DNA of 9,283 bases, from positions 1 to 9,283 of the forward strand of contig JBEGTZ010000274.1 of NCBI GenBank assembly GCA_041179125.1, in the 5' to 3' direction. Each line of letters opens with the position of its first letter. Within the stretch, counting starts at the first letter, position 1. Under the pieces are notes generated by a model. That model saw only the letters and a program-made list of their open reading frames with translations, searched no databases and was not told the DNA's origin. Of this stretch, positions 1 to 5,051 are shown one piece after another. A program made the position numbers and the translations under genes. Origin of the DNA: CAMCXE01 sp041179125. GTDB taxonomy: Bacteria; Pseudomonadota; Gammaproteobacteria; Pseudomonadales; Cellvibrionaceae.

Positions 1-720
1 TGAAGCATTACATTTGCAACCGGGCGATATAGATGGGCAGCGATTGCGCGTACATATCCGCAACGGTAAAGGCCACAAAGATCGTTTTGTGATTTTGCCG
101 GAAATCACTTATCAATTATTACGTGTATTTTGGGCAACACATAAAAACAAAAACTGGATTTTCCCCAGCCGCGATCCGGTGCGACACCCCGGCCCTATGG
201 ATCGCGGCTCCGCGCAAAAAGCTATGGCGCAAGCAACTAAAGCTGCAAATATTCACAAACGTGTTTCGATCCATAACTTACGCCACAGCTACGCGACACA
301 CTGCCTGGAATTCGGCATGGATTTACGCAGCATTCAAGAATTACTCGGCCACGACAGCCCCACCACCACGGCACGGTATACACAATTAACACAAACTATT
401 CAGAAGAATAATGACGCATTAATTCAATTGTTAATGCAAGGGCTGCATGCCCCTTCGCTCACCACAAAAAATGCAGATAAAAAAAGTGAGGGAGAATTAT
501 GATTAAAATGGCCGCATTAATTAATCATTGCACCGACGATTTTAATCAACACTTTGGTGCGCGCTTACAACCCATGCACCGCCGCGCACTGGATGCCATG
601 CTCGCCTGTAAAAGCCAATGCGGTGAATGTCTGATGGCCTGCGAGCACTGCAACGATCAAAAGTGGATTGCGCTTTCCTGCGGGCACAGAGCCTGCCCGC
701 AGTGCCAGGTTAATTTAGCT
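1..720 (+). mobile_element. Remnant of a recombinase + IS91-like transposable element
   Basis: The overlapping recombinase and transposase genes form one transcription unit typical of a mobile element. Homology to the transposase ends near base 708, so the right side of the element is lost. The left end lies outside the window. No target-site duplication or element terminus can be identified here. The boundary at 720 is approximate and set by the loss of transposase-like coding and the start of the inverted repeats. Confidence 0.6.
2..502 (+). CDS. Tyrosine recombinase (phage-integrase family), 5'-truncated by window edge
   Basis: This is the C-terminal catalytic domain of a site-specific tyrosine recombinase, which cuts and rejoins DNA through a covalent 3'-phosphotyrosine. 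The reading frame is open from base 2, so the first possible start codon (TTG at 14) is not the true start; the gene begins outside the window. Visible residues read E-A-L-H-L-Q-P-G-D-I-D, the strand that normally follows the first catalytic Arg, which should lie just upstream. Present in order are the beta-hairpin lysine in GKGHKDR, the HNLRHSYATH box (His and second Arg), LLGH, and the nucleophile Tyr in TARYTQL. I see no extra integron-integrase insertion between the FPS segment and the HNLRH box. Its TGA stop overlaps the next ATG by 4 bases, implying translational coupling to the transposase. Such recombinases are sometimes paired with IS91-type transposases (recalled, not searched). Family call is firm; the element type is inferred. 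Confidence 0.9.
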   Translation, partial: EALHLQPGDIDGQRLRVHIRNGKGHKDRFVILPEITYQLLRVFWATHKNKNWIFPSRDPVRHPGPMDRGSAQKAMAQATKAANIHKRVSIHNLRHSYATHCLEFGMDLRSIQELLGHDSPTTTARYTQLTQTIQKNNDALIQLLMQGLHAPSLTTKNADKKSEGEL

Positions 721-721
721 C

Positions 722-741
722 GTTGGGGTGATAACCCCAAC
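722..741. repeat. Perfect hairpin, 8-bp stem
   Basis: GTTGGGGT (722–729) is the exact reverse complement of ACCCCAAC (734–741), with a GATA loop. It begins about 13 bases after recognisable transposase coding ends. No T-run follows, so it is not a standard terminator. The right arm is also part of a second, longer inverted repeat. Confidence 0.75.
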
Positions 742-827
742 ATTCCATCTTGCGGCGAGAAACAGTTAAGTTTGCGCCTTTATTTATGCTCGGCTTTGTG
801 CTGGCGGATGGCTGGAATGTTGGGGTT
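733..827. repeat. 15-bp perfect inverted repeat pair flanking 65 bases
   Basis: AACCCCAACATTCCA (733–747) and TGGAATGTTGGGGTT (813–827) are perfect reverse complements. The left arm overlaps the right half of the 722–741 hairpin, so the two structures are mutually exclusive folds. The roughly 95-base span is in the size range of integron attC sites and of small palindromic elements, but no clear attC core consensus on both arms could be shown. Function unknown. Confidence 0.7.
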
Positions 828-882
828 CGCAAGCTCACCGCCAACCTACATTTAACCCAGCCTACGTGGTTATGCTTGTTTA

Positions 883-936
883 GGGTGTGAGGCTGTTTGG
901 AGCGTGCTGAAGGCTGCCGCGACGGCCTTCACACCC
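883..936. repeat. Stem-loop with alternative inner hairpin
   Basis: GGGTGTGA (883–890) is complementary to TCACACCC (929–936). A second hairpin inside, GAAGGC (909–914) with GCCTTC (925–930), shares two bases with the outer stem. It lies directly upstream of the tandem repeat array. There is no T-run after it. Function not recognisable. Confidence 0.5.
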
Positions 937-958
937 GCTTGACCTACTGCATTACCCC

Positions 959-1147
959 GTTGCCGAGGCTTTGAGTGGAGTTGCCGAGGCTTTGAGTGGG
1001 GTTGCCGCACCCAATAGGTGCGCTGCCGAGGCTTTTAGTGAGGCTATCGAGGCTTTTAGTGAGGTTGCCGAGGCTTTGAGTGAGGCTGTCGAGGCTTTGA
1101 GTGGGGTCGCCGCACCGAATGGCTGCTCTTGCGAGGCTTTTTGCTTC
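959..1147. repeat. 21-bp tandem repeat array (about nine units, degenerating)
   Basis: Nine consecutive 21-base units start at 959, 980, 1001, 1022, 1043, 1064, 1085, 1106 and 1127, with no insertions between them. The commonest form is GTTGCCGAGGCTTTGAGTGR with one final base; the core GAGGCTTTKAGTG recurs in units 1, 2, 4, 5, 6 and 7. Units 3 and 8 share a different second half (GCCGCACC-AAT), and unit 9 keeps only GCGAGGCTTT. Unit-length remnants continue to about 1189. The period is divisible by three, so both strands show open frames: + strand heptads like VAEALSE and - strand heptads like LKASATS. Neither frame has a convincing start with ribosome site, so I do not call a gene. The period also equals about two turns of B-DNA. 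Confidence 0.85.
1006..1022. repeat. Hairpin inside repeat unit 3
   Basis: CGCACC (1006–1011) pairs with GGTGCG (1017–1022) across the loop CAATA. A related hairpin, GCACC-TATTT-GGTGC, occurs at 1154–1168 in the degenerate right part of the array, with a loop roughly complementary to this one. Confidence 0.6.
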
Positions 1148-1225
1148 TTTTTGGCACCTATTTGGTGCTGCGCAGGGGCTTTTGCCTGCGGCGGAACCCG
1201 CGCTACCCGCTGCAACATCGGCCCG

Positions 1226-1248
1226 AACCGCCCTAGCCTGGCGGTTTT
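1226..1248 (+). terminator. Possible intrinsic terminator
   Basis: AACCGCC (1226–1232) pairs with GGCGGTT (1240–1246) around loop CTAGCCT. The run of T at 1245–1248 is short. It sits after the tandem repeats, so it could end transcription that enters from the mobile-element genes. The short T-run makes this a moderate-to-weak candidate. Confidence 0.4.
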
Positions 1249-1334
1249 ACTGGGCGATGAGTTGGCGCGGAACCCGTTTTTGCGCTACAACCGTATTTCT
1301 GTACAAAAAGCAGCCGAGTTGGCGCCTGGCTCAT

Positions 1335-1404
1335 CCTTGAAGTGTGATCGTGACGTTTTTTCTGCGCTTCGGGCCTGGAAAAACGTGTTCTAAATCACAC
1401 AAGG
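1335..1404. repeat. Long imperfect stem-loop, about 70 nt
   Basis: Three complementary blocks are nested in register: CCTT (1335–1338) with AAGG (1401–1404), GTGTGAT (1342–1348) with ATCACAC (1394–1400), and ACGTTTTT (1353–1360) with AAAAACGT (1379–1386). Small internal loops separate them. The apical 18 bases include a TTCG sequence. The arrangement resembles a structured RNA or a folded recombination site, but I cannot match it to a known family. Confidence 0.6.
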
Positions 1405-1599
1405 TACCTTGGCGCGTGTGGCGATGGGGTGGAACCTTGGTTAGAATCGAAACAGGCACCGGCTTTTGGCTATGTTTTTTGCATCATTTTTTAGGTGCCC
1501 TGACACGGCAAATGACTGCGGTGTTTGAAAATCGTGACCTTAAACCTAAAAACCCAGTTGGATCACCCAAGTCTGCGCAACCCCTTGAGGCGTCTAGCA

Positions 1600-1650
1600 A
1601 AAGTTAAAAAATTCGCACAATCAATAAGGTTGTCCTTCATTTTTAACTTT
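1600..1650. repeat. 11-bp perfect inverted repeat
   Basis: AAAGTTAAAAA (1600–1610) is the reverse complement of TTTTTAACTTT (1640–1650), enclosing 29 bases. The sequence ATTCGCAC begins inside the loop at 1611 and occurs again at 1655, just outside the right arm. On either strand the A/T-rich arms could act as a weak terminator stem, but GC content of the stem is very low. Confidence 0.5.
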
Positions 1651-1680
1651 CACTATTCGCACCAATGGCTTACACAGATT

Positions 1681-1697
1681 TTGAGCGCTCAATTGAG
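1681..1697. repeat. Two interleaved perfect palindromes
   Basis: TTGAGCGCTCAA (1681–1692) is a perfect 12-base palindrome. CTCAATTGAG (1688–1697) is a perfect 10-base palindrome that shares five bases with it. Palindromes of this size often are binding sites of dimeric regulators; no regulator can be named. They lie about 210 bases upstream of the transglycosylase gene. Confidence 0.5.
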
Positions 1698-1841
1698 GTT
1701 TCTAGGTTAAAAATGTTTTAGGGTGATGCGCAGCCTAACGGGAAGTCGCTGTGGAACTACCTCTTTTGGACAATAGGAGCCATGCGCCGCATTCGAACAT
1801 TGGATGCCATGCGCACTCCGACTGGCATTTAACCTATCAAA

Positions 1842-1867
1842 CGCAGCTGAACATGGCTGCGGTTTTT
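1842..1867 (+). terminator. Terminator-like hairpin just upstream of the mltD-like gene
   Basis: CGCAGC (1842–1847) pairs with GCTGCG (1856–1861) across an 8-base loop, followed after one G by TTTTT (1863–1867). It would stop + strand transcripts coming from upstream before they reach the transglycosylase gene. The same right arm (GGCTGCG, 1855–1861) can alternatively pair with CGCAGCC at 1729–1735. Confidence 0.45.
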
Positions 1868-1904
1868 AGGCTTAAGCTGCCCCCAACGTAGGCTTAGCCA
1901 ATAT

Positions 1905-3152
1905 ATGTTACTTATCCGTCCCTATTTGCTGTCATCAGTCGTGTTTCTTTCGGCCTGTAGTCTTCAAACGCTTCAAACCAAACCGCCTGAAGCCGCTGCC
2001 AAAGCCCCCACGCCTAGCCCCGCAGCGGTAATTCCGCCCGCACCCGCGCCGCAACCCAATGAAACCCTGGTATCACTCACTACATCCGAAACCACTGCGC
2101 CTTCAAGCTCAGACCTTTGGGGCCGTATGCGCAAAGGCTTTAGCCTGCCCCCAGCACCGGCGGGCAAACTGCAAAATGGGCTGGGCGTTTACGGTCGCTA
2201 CCCTTCATTTATGAATGGTGTAAGCCAGCGCGGCAGCCGTTTTATGTTTTATGTGGTGGATGAGCTAGAAAAACGCAACATGCCCTTAGAGTTTGCGCTC
2301 ATTCCCGTTATTGAAAGCGCCTACGACCCCAAAGCGCGCTCCCCGGCTGGCCCGGCTGGCCTTTGGCAAATGATGGACGGTACCGGCAAGGTTTTAGGCC
2401 TTAAACGCACCGCCTCTTACGATGGGCGCCACGATGTGGTCGCCAGCACCGATGCGGCCATCAACTATTTACAACGCCTGGGCGCGAAATTTAACGGCGA
2501 CTGGTACCTTGCGCTTGCCGCCTACAATTGCGGTGAGCTGCATGTTACCCGCGCGGTGGCGCACAACCGCGCCAAGGGTTTGCCAATTGATTTTTGGTCT
2601 TTGAACCTGCCTGCGCATACCAAAACCTACATTCCCAAAATATTGGCCATCCGCGAGATCATCAACGCACCGGCAAAATATAAGGTCGATCTACACCCCA
2701 TCCCTAACCGTCCCTACTTTGCCAAAGTGAACGTAGCCTCTGCCATCAGCCTTTCGGCAGCGGCCAGTGTTTCGGGGGTTGATATAAAAGACTTGCAAGC
2801 GCTTAACCCTGCGCTGTCTCGGGCGGCTACCGATCCTCTGGTCACAAAAAACCTATTGGTACCGGCCTCGGCGGCGCAATCTTTCGCCAGCGCTATTAAT
2901 AATGTTGCCGACAAAAACCTACTCAACCCCAAACAGGATGCGGTGGTGAGCGCGGCTATGCCCGCCACAGTAACAGCCCAAAATAGCCAATCCGGCACTG
3001 GGAAAATTACCCATGAGTTGAAGAAGGGGGAATCCCTGTGGTCGATCAGCCGACGCTACAAAGTCTCCATTGAACAGATTGCGCAATGGAACAACATCAA
3101 GCCCAACCAGAATATGAAGCCTGGCAAACAGTTGATTATCTGGCCGCGCTAA
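1905..3152 (+). CDS. mltD: MltD-like membrane-bound lytic murein transglycosylase (lipoprotein, LysM)
   Basis: This protein likely cleaves the glycan backbone of peptidoglycan between MurNAc and GlcNAc, forming 1,6-anhydro ends, while anchored in the outer membrane facing the periplasm. The 415-residue protein starts with a lipoprotein signal peptide whose lipobox is LSAC (Cys18). A Pro/Ala-rich linker spans about 26–55. The SLT catalytic domain covers about 125–235, with the catalytic Glu137 in PVIESAYDP, then GLWQMM (152–157), HDVVASTDAA, AAYNCGE (205–211) and FWSLNLPAHTKTYIPK, all typical of MltD (family 1D/1E). A degenerate LysM-like segment (about 272–322) precedes one clear C-terminal LysM (about 368–413), which binds peptidoglycan. 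E. coli MltD has two LysM repeats, so this version is slightly shorter. The usual Ser or Ala in AAYN(S/A)GE is Cys209 here. The ATG lacks a strong Shine-Dalgarno, but the signal peptide begins there. It converges on the HDOD gene, with overlapping stop codons. Confidence 0.9.
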   Translation: MLLIRPYLLSSVVFLSACSLQTLQTKPPEAAAKAPTPSPAAVIPPAPAPQPNETLVSLTTSETTAPSSSDLWGRMRKGFSLPPAPAGKLQNGLGVYGRYPSFMNGVSQRGSRFMFYVVDELEKRNMPLEFALIPVIESAYDPKARSPAGPAGLWQMMDGTGKVLGLKRTASYDGRHDVVASTDAAINYLQRLGAKFNGDWYLALAAYNCGELHVTRAVAHNRAKGLPIDFWSLNLPAHTKTYIPKILAIREIINAPAKYKVDLHPIPNRPYFAKVNVASAISLSAAASVSGVDIKDLQALNPALSRAATDPLVTKNLLVPASAAQSFASAINNVADKNLLNPKQDAVVSAAMPATVTAQNSQSGTGKITHELKKGESLWSISRRYKVSIEQIAQWNNIKPNQNMKPGKQLIIWPR

Positions 3153-4612
3153 GCGTTTCTCACAACGCCAACAGGCCGCACCTTGGGCGCCGACACCCGG
3201 CACAGGTTGCTCTGTGCCTGCAACGCAAAATGGCGGAAGCTCTCGAAGATGTCCTGTGACACTGCCCCGCCAAAACCGCCTCTATCCGCATAGAAAATCG
3301 CAGGTTTACGGCCATTAACATCCAGGGCGAACAACAAACACTCCTGCTCGCCCAAGCAGCCAATAATCGGAATGGAATCCGACAGCGCGCTTAGGCGTTT
3401 TAGCTCGTGGTCTTTAAACCAAACTGCCCCGCCGGTGCGGATGGCCTGGGTGAAGAGGTTCTCGCAAAACGGATTGGCATCAAAATCAAATTGTTGTTTC
3501 CACTGCTCGGTGCCCTGCCCCAACACAAACTTGGCAGATACCCGGTGGTTTTGGATAAAAGCCAGCACAACACGCTCAAGCCCAATACCCCGATGCATAC
3601 CTTCAATAACCATTTTGAAGATGGTATTCACATCCTGAGCCTCCGCATTGGCGGCGCCCAGCTCACGCAAAATATTCAACTGCACCTGGGGATCCGGCTG
3701 TAACACCCGCCCGATCGCCAAGGTTCTTGAGGTATCCATACGATGGTCGCGCCCTGGAATCAGCGCACACAACTCCTGGGCGCCGTATTTTAAGGCAATC
3801 TCCGCCGCCTGCTCCGCACCATCTAGCACCCAAATAAGCGCAATAGAAGGATCAACCTGGCTCAACTCGGCAATTTCATTCACGATCGCCTGCATTTGCG
3901 GGCTTTCCCACCCCAATGGCGCAGCCTGGCTAATGCGCTCAGCCAATAAAATAACCTGCACTTTGCGCGATGGCGCCTCCATGTCCCCCGCCTCTAAAGA
4001 TTCCACCAGGGGGGAGCCGAGCTTCCAGTGTTTTGCCAAACCGAGGGAAATTTCTTTAAAACCGGTGCCCAAATAAGCCCGCGCATAGGCATCACGCTTT
4101 TTTGTGTCCGCATTGAGTAATTGTTGGCGCTCCGGCGTGAGTTTTTCACAAGACCAAAACGCCATCTCACCCAGGTGATGCAGCAAGGCGGCCACAAATA
4201 CTTCTTCAGCGGCCTGTTCATCAAAACGCATAATCAAATTTTTGGCCTGATTCGCCGCGTGAAAGCCTTTCGCCATCAGCTGCAATAGGTGAGTTTTGGG
4301 GCCTTTGGCCATCAGGGAGTCTATAAATAGCACCGAGATGGAAATCGCCCGCATCCCCTTAACCCCCAACAGGGAGATGGCCCGGCTGACGGTGTTAATG
4401 GGCGCGCGGCCATGATTGTGAACCACACTATTGGCCACGCGTAATACATGGGATGTTAAATGTGGGTCGCGCAGAATCACCTCGCCCATCTGATGCAGCG
4501 TCGCGTCATCTGAGCCGGTTAATTTGTTCAATTCCGCCACTACATCACTGGCCACCGGCATAGACTGCAACGACAGTTTTTTAACCCAAGCCTCAACCCC
4601 TTTAATCGCCAT
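3149..4612 (-). CDS. HDOD-domain signalling protein with C-terminal GAF-like region
   Basis: HDOD proteins are non-catalytic relatives of HD phosphohydrolases, found in bacterial signalling and linked to c-di-GMP, motility or stress control; the specific partner is not predictable here. I chose the ATG at 4612 (487 residues, starting MAIKGVEAWV) because AGGGGG lies a few bases before it and HDOD proteins commonly begin this way. An in-frame ATG at 4705 would add 31 residues without family resemblance. The HDOD domain covers about 15–215, with MPVASDVVAEL, VILRDPHLTSHVLRVANS, ISLLGVKGMRAI and VAALLHHLGEMAFW as landmarks. The segment from about 320 to 475 (IFKMVIEGMHRGIGLERVVL through DVNGRKPAIFYADRG and FESFRHFALQAQ) looks like a GAF-type domain. 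No membrane segment or signal peptide is seen, so it is cytoplasmic. HDOD call is firm; the GAF assignment is less so. Confidence 0.85.
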   Translation of the reverse strand: MAIKGVEAWVKKLSLQSMPVASDVVAELNKLTGSDDATLHQMGEVILRDPHLTSHVLRVANSVVHNHGRAPINTVSRAISLLGVKGMRAISISVLFIDSLMAKGPKTHLLQLMAKGFHAANQAKNLIMRFDEQAAEEVFVAALLHHLGEMAFWSCEKLTPERQQLLNADTKKRDAYARAYLGTGFKEISLGLAKHWKLGSPLVESLEAGDMEAPSRKVQVILLAERISQAAPLGWESPQMQAIVNEIAELSQVDPSIALIWVLDGAEQAAEIALKYGAQELCALIPGRDHRMDTSRTLAIGRVLQPDPQVQLNILRELGAANAEAQDVNTIFKMVIEGMHRGIGLERVVLAFIQNHRVSAKFVLGQGTEQWKQQFDFDANPFCENLFTQAIRTGGAVWFKDHELKRLSALSDSIPIIGCLGEQECLLFALDVNGRKPAIFYADRGGFGGAVSQDIFESFRHFALQAQSNLCRVSAPKVRPVGVVRNA

Positions 4613-4954
4613 GCCACCCCCTAACAAACCCTGATCCAGAAACTTTTGTTGATTCAGTAAGCATAGGCCAATCGGTAGAAAGTATTTGGCGCCAATGTCA
4701 TCCAAACAGTCAGCAAGGGAGAATTCTCTTATCAGCGGGTTGGACCCGGCTCAAAACCTAATCATTGGCAAGATAAAAAGGGGGTTAGGCTGGTGGCTTA
4801 GGCGGCTTTTTACAGCAAAATCCAATCGAAAATCGACAGAAAAAATTAACCGCAAGGCGAGTTCAGGCGCATTTTAGGATTGAAAAACACTACGCCTTGA
4901 CATTTCAAAATTACCAATTGGCCTAAAGTTTGCTTTTTTGATGCGCTAAAAGCG

Positions 4955-4983
4955 TTGCTTGTGCCGTAGCTCCTGACTAGAAT
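4955..4983 (+). promoter_or_regulatory. Predicted sigma70 promoter for the rpoN operon
   Basis: A -35 hexamer TTGCTT (4955–4960) is separated by exactly 17 bases from a -10 hexamer TAGAAT (4978–4983, five of six consensus positions). Transcription would start near 4990, about 60 bases before the rpoN ATG and just before the 4995–5019 stem-loop. The call rests on consensus match and position only. Confidence 0.5.
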
Positions 4984-4994
4984 TGATTCATGCA

Positions 4995-5019
4995 CTAAGC
5001 CTGCCCTGCGCAGGCTTAG
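4995..5019 (+). promoter_or_regulatory. Stem-loop at the predicted 5' end of the rpoN mRNA
   Basis: CTAAGCCTGC (4995–5004) is the perfect reverse complement of GCAGGCTTAG (5010–5019), with loop CCTGC. No T-run follows, so it is unlikely to terminate transcription. If the promoter at 4955–4983 is used, this 10-bp hairpin begins within about five bases of the transcript start, where it could protect the mRNA from 5'-end-dependent decay or bind a regulator. Confidence 0.55.
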
Positions 5020-5051
5020 CTCCTAGATGACGTGTTACGAGCTACCGTTCT

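Larger units (their letters stand above)
499..855 (+). pseudogene. IS91-family transposase, N-terminal zinc-binding fragment only
   Basis: Only residues 1 to about 70 look like an IS91-type (HUH, two-tyrosine) rolling-circle transposase. This part holds the N-terminal zinc-binding domain, with Cys at 37, 41, 44, 48, 51, 61, 66 and 69, His63, and the signature SCGHRACPQCQ. In intact relatives this is followed by roughly 300 residues carrying the HUH motif and catalytic tyrosines; none of that is present. After Gln70 (base 708) the frame runs into unrelated sequence, rich in inverted repeats, and stops at 853–855. The start is well supported: it overlaps the recombinase stop (ATGA) and has a purine-rich ribosome site (GAGGGAG) just upstream. 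I read it as a transposase gene truncated by deletion or rearrangement, so the element cannot transpose by itself. Confidence 0.8.
1190..1904. other. Gene-free stretch between repeat array and mltD-like gene
   Basis: No open frame here has a recognisable protein, a good ribosome site and normal codon use together. What it holds is structural: the possible terminator at 1226–1248, the long stem-loop at 1335–1404, the inverted repeat at 1600–1650, interleaved palindromes at 1681–1697, and a terminator-like hairpin at 1842–1867. Short direct repeats are also present: GCGGAACCCG at 1191 and 1267, GAGTTGGCGC at 1259 and 1316, and GCCATGCGC at 1779 and 1806. These suggest a patchwork of duplicated and decayed sequence. 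Confidence 0.6.
4613..5051. promoter_or_regulatory. Divergent intergenic region between HDOD gene and rpoN
   Basis: This 439-base region should hold the promoters for both divergent genes. On the HDOD side there are two perfect 10-base palindromes, TTGGCGCCAA (4686–4695) and GAGAATTCTC (4719–4728), which could be operators. On the rpoN side there is a sigma70-type promoter and a stem-loop. A TTGACA hexamer at 4897–4902 has no good -10 partner at 16–18 bases. No gene or lptB remnant is recognisable. Confidence 0.5.

Noticed and set aside
733..827. Integron attC site
   Set aside because: Length and GTT/AAC edges are suggestive, but the arms are perfectly paired without the usual spacer and unpaired bases. 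The recombinase also lacks the integron-integrase insertion.
959..1147. CRISPR array
   Set aside because: Units are contiguous with no unique spacers, and no cas genes are nearby.
952..1218. Open frame of 88 codons with LKASATS heptads (- strand)
   Set aside because: It has an ATG but no convincing ribosome site, and its openness is explained by the same 21-base periodicity. Not enough to call a gene; mentioned with the repeat.
971..1393. Open frame of 140 codons across the repeat array (+ strand)
   Set aside because: It starts at TTG with no ribosome site, and beyond the heptads the sequence is a Cys/Arg-rich run unlike a real protein. The frame is open because the repeat period is a multiple of three.
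1344..1607. Open frame of 87 codons (+ strand)
   Set aside because: It begins inside the 1335–1404 stem-loop, lacks a ribosome site, has no recognisable domain and does not show the codon habits of the neighbouring genes.
4613..4705. Longer HDOD protein starting at 4705
   Set aside because: The extra 31 residues look unlike the family and the ATG at 4612 has a strong ribosome site; the longer start cannot be fully excluded.
4686..4877. 63-codon open frame upstream of rpoN (+ strand)
   Set aside because: No ribosome site, no domain, composition of non-coding DNA; it overlaps the probable HDOD promoter region.
4897..4926. TTGACA-type promoter for rpoN
   Set aside because: The -35 is perfect, but the sequence 16–18 bases downstream (GGCCTAA) does not resemble a -10. 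The 4955–4983 site is better balanced.
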